Source: Nitrospirales bacterium
GTDB lineage: Bacteria; Nitrospirota; Nitrospiria; Nitrospirales; UBA8639
Length of the DNA stretch: 64,000 nucleotides
NCBI GenBank assembly: GCA_022828225.1
Contig: JAJEJG010000008.1
Location: 116,050-180,049 of the forward strand
Reading direction: 5' to 3'
Shown here: positions 1-9,625 of the stretch, piece by piece
Layout: each line of letters starts with the position of its first letter
Numbering within the stretch: the first letter of the stretch is position 1
Notes under the pieces: model-generated
Seen by the model: the letters and a program-made list of their open reading frames with translations, nothing else
What the model was told of the DNA's origin: nothing
The model's database searches: none
Position numbers and translations under genes: made by a program

Positions 1-1
1 G

Positions 2-100
2 TGCAAGGTGGAAATCTGGACGCACAAGATTCACGGGCTCACGGAAAGCGATTTTTACCTGGCGGCCAAGGCCGACCGGGTCTTTGCGGGCAATGGCTGA
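2..100 (+). CDS. C-terminal end of an unidentified protein (partial)
   Basis: A reading frame open at the left edge ends with TGA at 98-100, and its last 32 residues ([13 protein letters not shown] followed by an acidic/aromatic stretch) look like real protein in composition. The next gene starts inside it at 93, so the two overlap by 8 bases and are probably translationally coupled. I do not recognise the family from so short a tail. Its coupling to a RiPP-type radical SAM enzyme suggests a role in the same pathway, which is inference only. Confidence 0.5.
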   Translation, partial: CKVEIWTHKIHGLTESDFYLAAKADRVFAGNG

Positions 101-2021
101 GTCGCTCATCACGATTGAGCCAGCCGCTCAAACCGGCGCTGCGGTCGCGGAAGAACCCTGGGGCGACCCGGACGGCGTCCCGCAGGTGGCCCTGGTCACC
201 ATGCCGTTCGGGTATTCCAAATTCCCGTCCATTCAGCTCGGTACCCTGTCCCGGGTATTGAAGAACCACGGCATCGGGTCCAAGAGCCATCACTTCAATC
301 TGCTGTTTGCCCATCGCATCGGGCTCCCGCTCTACGAAGTGTTGTGCGAAAAGCGCGGCATGATCGGCGAGTGGCTGTTCTCGTCCATTTTGTTTCGGGA
401 CAACCCGAAGCACGCCCAATATCCCGACGTGTTCAAACCCGTGTTCGAAAGCACGGCTCAGGAGGCTGGTTGTTCCACGGGGTATCTGGAAGAGATCTGC
501 CACACCATTGCGCCGCAGTTTCTGACCGAGGTGCTGACCTCGTACGATTGGGGGCAATTCAAGGTCGTCGGTTTCACGTCCACCTTCGACCAGAACGTGG
601 CGAGCCTGACCCTGGCCAAATTGATCAAGGAGTTGTATCCCGCGGTCCGCATCGTCTTCGGCGGGGCCAACTTCGACGGCGAGATGGGCCTGGAATATTT
701 CCGGGCGTTTCCGTGGATCGATTACGTGGTGGTCGGCGAAGGTGAGGAGGTGTTTCCCGCTTTGGCGAAGAACGTGTTGCGCAGTCAGGAAGACGCGCTC
801 CCCACCGGGGTGGCCTTTCGCAAGGACGGGGAGATCCGGTTCCAACCCAACACGGCCCTCTTTTCCGATTTCTCCGAAGTCGGGCCGCCGGACTACGACG
901 ATTATTTTGACATGGTCCGGGAACTGGAAGGACAGGGCTCGACCGGGCTCAACCGGATTTTGCTGTACGAGGGGTCGCGCGGGTGCTGGTGGGGCGAAAA
1001 ACATCATTGCACGTTTTGCGGGTTGAACGCCCAGTCCATGCAGTTTCGCGCCAAGACGTCAGACCAGGTGGCCCGGGAAATGGACGGCCTCTCCAGTCGC
1101 TATAACACCACGCGCTTCCGTCTGGTCGATAACATCATCGACCTGAAGTACATCGACAATCTATTCGGTCGGTTCGCCGCCGGTCACTATGACCTGGACG
1201 TATTCATGGAAACCAAGGCCAACCTGACCAAGCAACAGATTCAGACCCTGGCCCAGGGCGGGGTGAAGTGTATGCAGCCGGGCATCGAAAGCCTGAGCGC
1301 CGCGCAACTCAAGGAGATGGATAAAGGCGTCAGCCCGCTCCAGAACGTCCAGTGTCTGAAATGGAGCCGCTATTACAACCTGGATATCAACTGGAACATC
1401 CTGCTGGGCTTTCCGCAGGAGACCGACGCGGACTACAAGCGCCAGATTGCGCTCATCCCCTCGCTGTTTCACCTGCAACCGCCGGAAAGCACCGGTAAAC
1501 TGTGGCTGGAACGGTTCAGCCCGTATTTCATGCGGCCCGAAGAATACGGCGTGCGCATTACCGGACCGGGCGCGGCGTACGAATACGTATATGACGCGAG
1601 GAAAGTGGACCTGAACAAGATCGCGTACGATTTCGAATATGAAATCGATTGGAAGGTGGCCCCGGCCCTCTACGAACAGTTGTGCGGCCTCGTGCAGGAA
1701 TGGCGGGCCCGGTATTTTTCGCAGGACCGCCCGTTTCTATTCTATTCCAAGGCCATGAGTTACGTGACGGTCTACGACGGCCGGACCGATCAGCCCACGA
1801 GCGAACGGTTCGATTGGCCGTTTTCGTTCGTCATCGAGTATTGCAACGAGACCCCGAAAACGCTGGAGCAGATCCGGCGGGCTTCAGCGGACGATCCCGC
1901 AGCGTTGCCGGCGGCGACTTCCATCGACGACGCGGTCGCCACGCTCACGGCCAAACGCATCCTGGTTGAGGACAAGGGGCGCTACCTGACTCTGGCCCTG
2001 CCGGTCAATCCGCATTTATAG
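93..2021 (+). CDS. B12-binding radical SAM enzyme, RiPP maturation C-methyltransferase type
   Basis: A 642-residue protein with an N-terminal cobalamin-binding Rossmann region (about residues 30-230) followed by a radical SAM core. The cluster motif is [15 protein letters not shown], giving cysteines near 298, 306 and 309 with C-x7-C-x2-C spacing. That spacing and the WWG..HH signature are typical of the family called ribosomal peptide maturation radical SAM protein 1, whose members are thought to C-methylate peptide substrates. I prefer the ATG at 93 to an in-frame TTG at 84 because it gives a coupled ATGGCTGA overlap with the upstream frame. No precursor peptide is visible in the 1 kb downstream. 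The rest of the cluster, if any, lies off the left edge. The family call is firm; the substrate is unknown. Confidence 0.85.
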   Translation: MAESLITIEPAAQTGAAVAEEPWGDPDGVPQVALVTMPFGYSKFPSIQLGTLSRVLKNHGIGSKSHHFNLLFAHRIGLPLYEVLCEKRGMIGEWLFSSILFRDNPKHAQYPDVFKPVFESTAQEAGCSTGYLEEICHTIAPQFLTEVLTSYDWGQFKVVGFTSTFDQNVASLTLAKLIKELYPAVRIVFGGANFDGEMGLEYFRAFPWIDYVVVGEGEEVFPALAKNVLRSQEDALPTGVAFRKDGEIRFQPNTALFSDFSEVGPPDYDDYFDMVRELEGQGSTGLNRILLYEGSRGCWWGEKHHCTFCGLNAQSMQFRAKTSDQVAREMDGLSSRYNTTRFRLVDNIIDLKYIDNLFGRFAAGHYDLDVFMETKANLTKQQIQTLAQGGVKCMQPGIESLSAAQLKEMDKGVSPLQNVQCLKWSRYYNLDINWNILLGFPQETDADYKRQIALIPSLFHLQPPESTGKLWLERFSPYFMRPEEYGVRITGPGAAYEYVYDARKVDLNKIAYDFEYEIDWKVAPALYEQLCGLVQEWRARYFSQDRPFLFYSKAMSYVTVYDGRTDQPTSERFDWPFSFVIEYCNETPKTLEQIRRASADDPAALPAATSIDDAVATLTAKRILVEDKGRYLTLALPVNPHL

Positions 2022-2072
2022 GTTAAGATTGGGCGCACAAGCGCCGGGGATCGGGGACAATCCGCGTGCTTA

Positions 2073-2216
2073 GGAACCTCTGCTTTATGGTGATAGCGGG
2101 ATGCAGGGCAAGGCGTCCCGCAGCGAAACCCGAGGCTTATCAAACTAGATAGGTGAGGGTTGAGCGAGGACACAACGCCGCCATGCGCCCGATATCACCA
2201 TAAAGCAGAGGTTTCT
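2073..2216. repeat. Inverted-repeat element of about 140 bp (MITE-like)
   Basis: The left arm at about 2074-2100 (AACCTCTGCTTTATGGTGAT core) recurs as its reverse complement at about 2187-2215, with near-identical arms of roughly 25 bases. The enclosed 85 bases hold no gene. Terminal inverted repeats around a short non-coding core fit a non-autonomous miniature transposable element or a large hairpin RNA. No clear target-site duplication could be assigned by eye. Confidence 0.7.
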
Positions 2217-2477
2217 TTATGCGGTTCCGCCGGCTTCGGTCGGCCCTTGCGCCAGCATTTCCGAAAACCGTTTCCCTACGATGTCGGTGACTTTTCCCAT
2301 GATGTCCGTCACCTCTTTCCATTCCTCGGGAGTCAATTCTTCTTTCAGTCTCGGATTGAGTCCCCATTTGGCGCTGACTTGCTGGCCTTCACGCTCGACG
2401 TGGACCGTCAGGATTTCGGTGTCGAGAGGACCTTTTGATTTGGAGGACGGTTTCCGCGATGAGGTTTCGCCTGCCAC
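2217..2477 (-). CDS. Small conserved-looking hypothetical protein
   Basis: Eighty-six residues when started at a GTG at 2475-2477, which has a GAAAGG-like ribosome site about 8 bases upstream. The N-terminus is Ser/Lys-rich and the C-terminal half is amphipathic, helical and charged (KEELTPEEWKEVTDIMGKV). No signal peptide, membrane segment or known motif is visible. Its stop codon abuts the inverted-repeat element. The frame stays open upstream as far as 2819, but that part has low-complexity non-protein character, so the short form is more likely. Function unknown. Confidence 0.45.
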   Translation of the reverse strand: MAGETSSRKPSSKSKGPLDTEILTVHVEREGQQVSAKWGLNPRLKEELTPEEWKEVTDIMGKVTDIVGKRFSEMLAQGPTEAGGTA

Positions 2478-3033
2478 GACGTGCGCCTTTCTGCATGGGG
2501 TGGATAAATCCGTGCTGTGAATTCTACTCTGACGGGTTGTTCTATCGAGTGTCAAATTGACGTGAGGATTCGCGGCCTCTCCACAGTTGTAGCAGCGGCA
2601 TCTCATGCCGCCAAGTTCTGGCGCCTTCGGGCGTGGCTGCGCCCCGGTCCCGCAAATGCTATATAGAGGCGAGGACTGTCTGAGCGAAGCGAGTTCCGCA
2701 GCCCAAGCAAAAGGGATTGGGGCACAGGCACCCCCTTGGGGCCACGCCAGGGCGCCAATGGTTTTGGGTCCTTTTGGCGAAACAAAAGGACCTCGTCGTG
2801 CGGGGGCGAAACCCCGCATGAGAAAAACAAAGACTCTGGATCCTCGATTAAAAATGTCGAGGATGACAGAGAGGGAGAAGGCTTGGCCCCTCCCAAGAGC
2901 CGAACGCCGTTAGCGACAAATTCCCTACGGCAAACCCTTGTCTCAAGGCCTTCTCTCCGGTTAGAGTCAAGGAATGGAGCAATGCTCCGTATGAAGCGTA
3001 GCCGCTTCACGTCTTGATCCAACGGCCGTTCCG
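2478..3033. other. Intergenic region rich in small palindromes, no convincing gene
   Basis: This 556-base gap contains a perfect 10-bp hairpin at 2767-2792 (GGTCCTTTTG, 6-base loop, CAAAAGGACC) and a 7-bp hairpin at 2841-2863 (TCCTCGA/TCGAGGA) flanked by CTGGA and TGACA. The latter matches the style of a second hairpin at 57406-57424. Open frames on both strands here are composition artefacts of mosaic repeat sequence. The DUF502 gene follows at 3034. Confidence 0.6.
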
Positions 3034-3735
3034 ATGAGTGTTGACTGGAAAGAAGTTCTCAAATCCCTCAAAGAAGAGGCCATTCCCAAACGCTGGGACA
3101 TGCAGGAGTTGGCGCGGAACTTCTTTGAAGGTCTGTTCCTCGTGGTCCCGGTGGCCGTCACCATCTACGTCGTCTTCCTGGTGTTCAATTTCATCGACGG
3201 CTGGCTGAACATCCCCATTCCGGGGATCGGGTTTCTCATCACTATCGCTATGCTCGTCCTGGTCGGCCGCCTGGCCTCGAACGTGTTCTTCCGCGGCGCC
3301 TTGGGTTCCCTCGAAAAGGTTCTGACCCGCACGCCCTTTGTCAAACTGGTCTACACGTCGCTCAAGGATCTCATCGAAGCCTTCATGGGTGAAAAAAAGC
3401 GGTTCGATCAACCCGTCCTCGTCTCACTGATGCCGGGCGGACATGCCGAGGCGATCGGGTTCGTCACGCGCCAGAACCTGGACCTGTTGGGGCTGGAAGA
3501 CCGGGTCGCCGTGTACTTTCCGCAATCCTACAACTTTGCCGGCAACCTGCTGGTCGTACCTCGCAGTCAAATCCGCCCGCTTGACGCCGACAGCGCGGAC
3601 ATCATGGCCTTCATCGTCTCGGGCGGGGTCTCGGGCGGCGCAGCCAACGGGAAGTCCGGCAAACCGGCTCCCGGCGACACCCCGGCGTTACCGTCCCCGG
3701 CCGATTCGCCAAAGTCTCCCGATTCATTGCAATAA
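3034..3735 (+). CDS. DUF502 family inner-membrane protein
   Basis: A 233-residue protein with two hydrophobic segments, about residues 28-55 (FFEGLFLVVPVAVTIYVVF) and 65-85, then a conserved soluble part with TPFVKLVYTSLKDLIEAFMG and a central GFVTRQ strand. This order matches DUF502, a widespread family of unknown function with two membrane spans. The C-terminal 35 residues are a Ser/Pro/Gly-rich tail that looks disordered. It stands alone ahead of the efflux operon, with a 130-base AT-richer gap between them. Confidence 0.85.
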   Translation: MSVDWKEVLKSLKEEAIPKRWDMQELARNFFEGLFLVVPVAVTIYVVFLVFNFIDGWLNIPIPGIGFLITIAMLVLVGRLASNVFFRGALGSLEKVLTRTPFVKLVYTSLKDLIEAFMGEKKRFDQPVLVSLMPGGHAEAIGFVTRQNLDLLGLEDRVAVYFPQSYNFAGNLLVVPRSQIRPLDADSADIMAFIVSGGVSGGAANGKSGKPAPGDTPALPSPADSPKSPDSLQ

Positions 3736-3867
3736 CCGGCATTGTCGCTTCTTCGTTTCGAGCGAGAGTTGCAAACACCTAAATGCGTGTTCTAATTTTG
3801 ACGTGGGGTTTTCATATAGTAGAATATCCTTATTATTGACTGAGGGATATGATTTTCGACTTCGTTG

Positions 3868-5016
3868 ATGTGTCCCGTTATGACGATCCTGCACCCGTTT
3901 CAGCGATGGTTTCGCAAGGCCTGCCGGAGTCTTCCCGTGGTCTTGTGCCTGATCACACTCCAGGCATGTGACGAACAACAAGCCGCGCCTCCACCTTCGG
4001 GGCCTCCGCCGGCGCCGGTCCGCGTCGCCCCGGTCCTTCAACAAGAGGTAAAGCAAACCGTCACGCTGGTCGGGACCGTCGAACCCTGGAAACGAAGCGT
4101 CGTGGCCAGCGAAGTCGAGGGGCTGGTCCAGGCTTTTCCCGCGGAAGAAGGGATGGCGGTCAAACGCGGGCAACTGCTGGCGAGTCTGCGCACGGATACG
4201 CTACGGATCCGATTCGATTCGGCTTCGGCCCTCTATCGAGAGGCCGCGGCTCGCTATCAACGAGCCAAACGGGATTTGAACCGGATCCGCATCCTCTTCA
4301 AACGGGAACTCGTTACGCAGAAAGACTTTGATGACGCCCTGGCCGAGGAAACGGCGCTGAAAGAACGTCTGTCTCAATTGGGCGCCGACATCAGGACGGT
4401 CAGAGACTCCCTGAATAAGTCCAAAATCCTCGCACCGTTCGACGGATGGATTACGCAAGAATTTACGGAAGTCGGCCAATGGGTGGAAGAAGGCGGAGCG
4501 GTTATCGAGATGGTCGACCTGTCGCACGTGCAAGTCGAGATTCCGCTTCCGGAACGATACGTGAGCAACGTGCAAACCCGGGACCCCGTCACCGCCACCT
4601 TCGACGGTCTCCCGGCGTTTGAGGCGCAAGGGCGGGTCTTTTCTCTCGTGGCCCAAGCCGACCGGAACGCGCGCACCTTCCCGATCAAGGTAGAGATCCC
4701 CAATCCCGACCTGGCGATCAAGAGCGGTATGGTATCCCGCGTCACGTTCCAGGTCGGCCGGCCCCACCAAGGTTTCATGGTCCCCAAGGACGCTTTGGTC
4801 CTCCGGGGCGGGAATGAGTTCGTGTTCCAGGTGAATGGAGACACGGTCGAACAAATTCCGGTGACCGCCGTCCTTCACGTCGAAGACCTTGTTGAAATTA
4901 CGGGGCAGATCCAGGAGGGGATGACCGTCGTGGTGGAAGGCAACGAACGCCTGTTCCCCGGCCAACCCGTACGCGTACTGGATGCCCCCGGAGAGGCTCC
5001 CGGCAACACCCCATGA
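3868..5016 (+). CDS. RND efflux periplasmic adaptor (membrane fusion lipoprotein)
   Basis: A 382-residue HlyD/AcrA-type adaptor. The N-terminus carries a signal sequence ending in the lipobox LQAC, so it is probably anchored to the inner membrane as a lipoprotein. A Pro-rich linker, a lipoyl half-motif (GLVQAFPAEEGMAVKRGQLL), a helical hairpin (about residues 100-165), the second lipoyl half and beta-barrel domains follow. It bridges the RND pump and the TolC-like channel. The start could also be ATG 3880; neither has a strong ribosome site. It overlaps the pump gene by 4 bases (ATGA), showing coupled translation. Confidence 0.9.
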   Translation: MCPVMTILHPFQRWFRKACRSLPVVLCLITLQACDEQQAAPPPSGPPPAPVRVAPVLQQEVKQTVTLVGTVEPWKRSVVASEVEGLVQAFPAEEGMAVKRGQLLASLRTDTLRIRFDSASALYREAAARYQRAKRDLNRIRILFKRELVTQKDFDDALAEETALKERLSQLGADIRTVRDSLNKSKILAPFDGWITQEFTEVGQWVEEGGAVIEMVDLSHVQVEIPLPERYVSNVQTRDPVTATFDGLPAFEAQGRVFSLVAQADRNARTFPIKVEIPNPDLAIKSGMVSRVTFQVGRPHQGFMVPKDALVLRGGNEFVFQVNGDTVEQIPVTAVLHVEDLVEITGQIQEGMTVVVEGNERLFPGQPVRVLDAPGEAPGNTP

Positions 5017-8000
5017 ACATCATTCAATTCGCCATCCGGTACCCGGTCACCACGACCGTGGGCGTGATTCTCATGTTCCTGTTCGGGCTGGTGTCGCTTA
5101 TCCAGTTGCCCATCCAACTCACGCCCGACGTGTCCAAACCCCAGGTCACGATTTCCACCCGGTGGCAGGGCGCCAGCCCCAAGGAAGTGGAACGCGAAAT
5201 CGTGGATAAGCAGGAAGAGCAAGTCAAAGGTGTCGAGGGGTTGGAGAAGATGTACGGCGAAAGTTCTTACGATTCCGCAAAAATCATCCTTCGCTTTCCC
5301 GCCGGCACCAATATCGATACGGCGCTCCTGCGCGTCTCCAATCGACTCAATCAAGTCAAGGAATACCCCGACGAAGTCGACGAACCCGTGATCAGCAGTG
5401 CCGATACGGCCGGCAGCGCCATGGCGTGGTTTATTTTTGAGCCGTTGGAAGACAATCCCATTGAGATCGATACCATGCGGGATTTCGCGGAAGACGTGAT
5501 CAAGGCGCGTTTCGAACGCGTTCCGGGCGTGGCCGCGTCCAACGTGTATGGTGGTCGCAAACGGGAGCTGCAAGTACTCGTGGACCCTTTGAAACTGGCC
5601 ATCCGTTCCCTGACGGTTCTGGAACTGGCGCAGGCGCTGGATCAGGAAAATCGAGACTACAGCGCGGGGGATTTCGATGAAGGCAAACGATCGTACATCG
5701 TCAGGACCACCGGCGATTATCAGAGCCCCGAGGACGTGGCCAACGTCATTATTGCCAGACGGGACGGGGCGCCGGTGTACGTACGGGACATTGCAAGCGT
5801 CAGCGTCGCGTATCAGGAGCCTGATCACGTCGTTCGGGAAATGGGACGCAATTCCATTGCCGTCAATGCCATCCGCGAGACGGGCTCCAATACCCTGGAA
5901 GCGATGCAGCAACTTCGTGACGCCGTTCAGACCTTGAACGACGAGATCCTCCAACGACGAGGCTTCAAGCTGTTTCAAGTCTACGACGAAACGGACTACA
6001 TTTACAGTTCCATCAACCTGGTCCAAAAAAATCTGATCATCGGCAGCATCCTGGCCGTGACGATTCTCTTCCTGTTCCTGCGCACGGCCAGTACGACCTT
6101 CGTCATCGGGCTGGCCATTCCCATCAGCATCATGGGCACGTTTGTCGCCTTGTGGGCATTGGACCGGAACGTGAACGTGATCAGTCTCGCCGGCATGACG
6201 TTGGCCGGGGGCATGTTGGTCGATAATTCCATCGTCGTCCTGGAAAACATTTATCGCCACCGGGAGTTGGGCAAACCGTTGTGGCAAGCCGCCTATGACG
6301 GCACCTCCGAAGTCTGGGGAGCGGTGCTGGCCAGCACGCTCACGACCATTGCCGTGTTCGTGCCCATCGTGTTCGTCGAGGAGCAAGCCGGCCAACTCTT
6401 CCGTGACATTGCCATCGCCATCAGCGCCGGAGTCGGGCTGAGTCTCCTGGTGTCCATTACCGTGATCCCGTGCCTGTCCGCACGCATTTTGACGACGACG
6501 AACCATGGACCGCGCGCCTCCTCCCGCTCGGAGCCGGGCTTGCCGGGTCGCGGGAACCGGGCCGGCAGGCGGCGGGGAATCAATCCCGGCCGGGTCGGTG
6601 ATTTCGTGTATTGGATGTGCGGCAGCGTGGGCTTGCGCCTGATGGTCGTGTTCGGACTCACCGCGTTCGCCATCGGCGTCACCGCGCTGTTGTTACCCAA
6701 AGCCGAATACCTTCCCAGCGGGAATCGCAATCTGATCGTCGGTGTCGTGCTGCCGCCGCCCGGGTATAACACGGAGAAGTTCGTGCACCTGGGAAAATCC
6801 ATTGAGCACGTCCTGACTCCCCATTGGGAAGCCCAACCCGGATCCCCGGAAGAGGCCGCGCTCGATGGTCCCAGTATTCGCAATTTCTTCTACGTGGCAT
6901 TCGGACGTTCCGTGTTCATGGGCGCCCGCACAAACGACGACGCGGAAATTCGCGGCTTGATGCCGGTGTTCCGCAGAGCCATGGCCGATATTCCCGGGAT
7001 CATCGGGATCGTGACCCAAAGCAGCCTGTTTCAACGCGGGTTGGGCGAAGGACGAAACATCGATATCGAAATTACCGGACCGGATCTGGACAAACTCCTC
7101 GCCTTGGGCGGGCAGGTCTTCGGACAGGTAAGCTCCATCCTTCCTGGCGCACAGGTTCGTCCTAAGCCCAGCCTCGACCTGGGCAGCCCGGAAGTGCGCG
7201 TCCACCTGAAGCGGGACCGGGCGGCCGACGTGCAAATGACGAATCAGGAACTCGGGTTTACCATCGATGCGTTGGTGGACGGGGCCAAGGCGAGCGATTA
7301 CCACTTTGAGGGAGACGAAATCGATCTCACGATCCAGGGCCTTGATGCCTATGCCGACCGAACGCAGGATCTGGGCAACCTTCCCATTTTCACTCGCGGG
7401 GGCCGCCTCGCCACGGTGGGCGATATCGCCGACATTTCACTCGTTGCGGGTCCCGAACAAATCAACCATATCGAACGGGAACGGGCCATCACCGTCCAGG
7501 TCATTCCGCCCAGTCAAATGCCGCTGGAGACGGCCATGGAAATGATCGAACAGCAGATTATTCTGCCGATCAAGGAAACGGGAACCCTCGGGCGTCTCTA
7601 TAACATTCACCTGTCGGGCACCGCGGACGACCTGACGAAAACCTATGACGCCCTGAAATACAATCTTCTCCTGGCCTTGCTCATTACCTATCTGTTGATG
7701 GCCGCCCTGTTCGAAAGTTTCCTCTATCCTTTTGTCATTATCTTCAGCGTACCCTTGGCCGCGGCCGGAGGCATTCTCGGCTTGTTTGTCGTCAATCACA
7801 CCATTGCCTATCAACCGATGGACGTCCTGACCATGTTGGGATTCATCATTCTGATCGGCGTCGTGGTCAATAATGCGATCCTGGTCGTGCATCAAGCCTT
7901 GAACTTCATGGATCCGAAGCGGCGTACTCATTGGGAATCGGACGAAGACCAGTCCACCGGCATGCCGGCCCGTCAAGCCATCGCCGAATCCGTGCGATCA

Positions 8001-8216
8001 CGCGTCAGGCCCATCATGATGAGCATGTTGACCACGACCTTCGGTCTCCTGCCGCTGGTCCTGTCCTCGGGCGCCGGATCGGAGTTGTACCGGGGTATCG
8101 GCAGCGTGGTGCTCGGCGGCCTCATCCTGTCAACCGTGTTCACGAGCCTGCTGGTTCCGGCCGTCTTCAGTCTCATGATGGACTGGAAACTCAAGAGGCA
8201 GCGCGTGCCTTCGTGA
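5013..8216 (+). CDS. RND multidrug-type efflux pump, inner-membrane permease
   Basis: A 1067-residue AcrB-family (HAE1-like) proton antiporter with the expected 12-segment layout and two large periplasmic loops. TM4 carries GGMLVDNSIVVLENIYRH, where the second acidic residue of the AcrB Asp-Asp pair is Asn, as in many HAE1 homologues. A Gly/Arg-rich insertion of about 30 residues near 495-530 lies between the first-half helices and the second repeat and accounts for the slightly long size. Coupled to the adaptor upstream; the TolC gene follows after 45 bases. The substrate cannot be read from sequence. Confidence 0.92.
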   Translation: MNIIQFAIRYPVTTTVGVILMFLFGLVSLIQLPIQLTPDVSKPQVTISTRWQGASPKEVEREIVDKQEEQVKGVEGLEKMYGESSYDSAKIILRFPAGTNIDTALLRVSNRLNQVKEYPDEVDEPVISSADTAGSAMAWFIFEPLEDNPIEIDTMRDFAEDVIKARFERVPGVAASNVYGGRKRELQVLVDPLKLAIRSLTVLELAQALDQENRDYSAGDFDEGKRSYIVRTTGDYQSPEDVANVIIARRDGAPVYVRDIASVSVAYQEPDHVVREMGRNSIAVNAIRETGSNTLEAMQQLRDAVQTLNDEILQRRGFKLFQVYDETDYIYSSINLVQKNLIIGSILAVTILFLFLRTASTTFVIGLAIPISIMGTFVALWALDRNVNVISLAGMTLAGGMLVDNSIVVLENIYRHRELGKPLWQAAYDGTSEVWGAVLASTLTTIAVFVPIVFVEEQAGQLFRDIAIAISAGVGLSLLVSITVIPCLSARILTTTNHGPRASSRSEPGLPGRGNRAGRRRGINPGRVGDFVYWMCGSVGLRLMVVFGLTAFAIGVTALLLPKAEYLPSGNRNLIVGVVLPPPGYNTEKFVHLGKSIEHVLTPHWEAQPGSPEEAALDGPSIRNFFYVAFGRSVFMGARTNDDAEIRGLMPVFRRAMADIPGIIGIVTQSSLFQRGLGEGRNIDIEITGPDLDKLLALGGQVFGQVSSILPGAQVRPKPSLDLGSPEVRVHLKRDRAADVQMTNQELGFTIDALVDGAKASDYHFEGDEIDLTIQGLDAYADRTQDLGNLPIFTRGGRLATVGDIADISLVAGPEQINHIERERAITVQVIPPSQMPLETAMEMIEQQIILPIKETGTLGRLYNIHLSGTADDLTKTYDALKYNLLLALLITYLLMAALFESFLYPFVIIFSVPLAAAGGILGLFVVNHTIAYQPMDVLTMLGFIILIGVVVNNAILVVHQALNFMDPKRRTHWESDEDQSTGMPARQAIAESVRSRVRPIMMSMLTTTFGLLPLVLSSGAGSELYRGIGSVVLGGLILSTVFTSLLVPAVFSLMMDWKLKRQRVPS

Positions 8217-8261
8217 GAGAACCTGGTTCCGGGAGTACGCGAGACCTTATTGAAGGGAAGT

Positions 8262-9620
8262 ATGTCTGACATCGTTGCAACAACCCGTTCCACGATCGGC
8301 ATCATCTTCGCCGGTATCATGTGTTTGTCGGGAACGGCGACCGTCGTTTGGGCTGAAGACGTAAAGGATAAAGACGCCTCACGCCCACGCCCGCCCGAAC
8401 TCCGGTTGAGCATGCAGGACGCGATGCAGGCGGCGATCGATAACAATCCCTCGGTGCAGATTTTTAAAGAACGCGTGGCCCAGGCACAAGAGCAGGCCTT
8501 TACGCAACGCGGAGCCCTGCTGCCGAACCTGTCCGCCCGGGTCAGCGGAGCGAGAAGGCGATTCTTTCTCGGCGCATTTGGCGGACTTGGCGCCGGTGTG
8601 TCCGACCCCATCAATTTTTATGAAAGCCGTGTGGCATTGACCCAAAACCTGTTCAGCATGAGCCTGATCCAGAAATGGCGCGCGGCTCGCACAAACATCG
8701 AAGTGGCCAGCCTGGACTCGGAAACCCAGAAAATGGACACCATGGCCTTGGTGGCCCTGGCCTACCTGGAGGCCTTGCGGGTGAAAAAATCCGTCAAGGC
8801 CCGCCTGGCCGGCGTCAAGCTCAACCGGGAGCTGTTGCGCTTGGCCATGGAACGCAAGTCGGTCGGCATGGCCACCAAGCTGGACGTCACGCGCGCGAAA
8901 GTGCAACTCGAAAACGAAAAACAACGCCTGCTCATCGCTCGCACCGACTATGGGAGCGCCAAACTCAACCTGAGCCGCGGCATCGGGATCTCGTTCGACG
9001 TGGCGTTAAAACTCACGGACGAACTGAAACTCGTGCCTGTCACGTCTCAGACCGTGGACCAAGCGTTAGAGGTCGCCAGAGCACAGCGGGTCGAACTTAA
9101 AGCCCAAAAGAAACGGGAACGGTTGGCTGAACTGACCTTGAGTTCGGTGGTCATGGAACGGATGCCCTCTGTCACGGGCAGCGGAGACGTAGGCCTGATC
9201 GGGAATCAACCCAGCAGGTCGTTAACCACCGACAACGTGCAAATCCTGCTCTCCGTTCCCCTGTTCGATGGAGGCCAGCGCGAGGGTCGCATTTCCGAGC
9301 GGCGCAGTTTGCTGCGCATGGAGTCCATCAAGACGCGAGACGTCGAAAAGCAAATCGGCTTGGAGGTGCGGGACGCGCTGTTGACCCTGGAATCGACTCA
9401 ACAACAAGTCGCCGTAGCCAAGGAAGGGCTCCGGTTGGCGTTCCTGGAACTCCATCTTGCCCGGCGGCGGTTTGCCGTGGGCATGGCGACCAACATCGAA
9501 GTCACCGACGCCCAAACGTCGGTGACGCAGGCCCGGGACAACCTCATCGAAGCGCTGTTCAATTTCAACGCGTCGCGCGTGGACCTCGCCAGAGCCCAGG
9601 GTCGACTCGAAGAACTCTAA
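8262..9620 (+). CDS. TolC-family outer-membrane efflux channel
   Basis: A 452-residue outer-membrane factor with a signal peptide ending near VVWAED and two repeated long helical regions: the family motif SMQDAMQAAIDNNPSVQ starts repeat one, and a second helical repeat runs to the C-terminus. The start at 8262 has AAGGGA five bases upstream and is preferred over the in-frame TTG at 8250. As third gene of the adaptor-pump-channel operon it completes the envelope-spanning export path. Confidence 0.9.
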   Translation: MSDIVATTRSTIGIIFAGIMCLSGTATVVWAEDVKDKDASRPRPPELRLSMQDAMQAAIDNNPSVQIFKERVAQAQEQAFTQRGALLPNLSARVSGARRRFFLGAFGGLGAGVSDPINFYESRVALTQNLFSMSLIQKWRAARTNIEVASLDSETQKMDTMALVALAYLEALRVKKSVKARLAGVKLNRELLRLAMERKSVGMATKLDVTRAKVQLENEKQRLLIARTDYGSAKLNLSRGIGISFDVALKLTDELKLVPVTSQTVDQALEVARAQRVELKAQKKRERLAELTLSSVVMERMPSVTGSGDVGLIGNQPSRSLTTDNVQILLSVPLFDGGQREGRISERRSLLRMESIKTRDVEKQIGLEVRDALLTLESTQQQVAVAKEGLRLAFLELHLARRRFAVGMATNIEVTDAQTSVTQARDNLIEALFNFNASRVDLARAQGRLEEL

Positions 9621-9625
9621 TTTCC

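Noticed and set aside
2605..3017. Several overlapping frames between the small hypothetical and DUF502 genes
   Set aside because: They consist of repeat-derived sequence, lack ribosome sites, and all frames are open together, which is a composition effect.
4875..6506. A 543-codon minus-strand open frame opposite the RND pump
   Set aside because: Composition is His/Gly/Asp/Arg-rich without family motifs, and it lies fully antisense to a strongly supported pump gene; it is a shadow of high-GC codon use.
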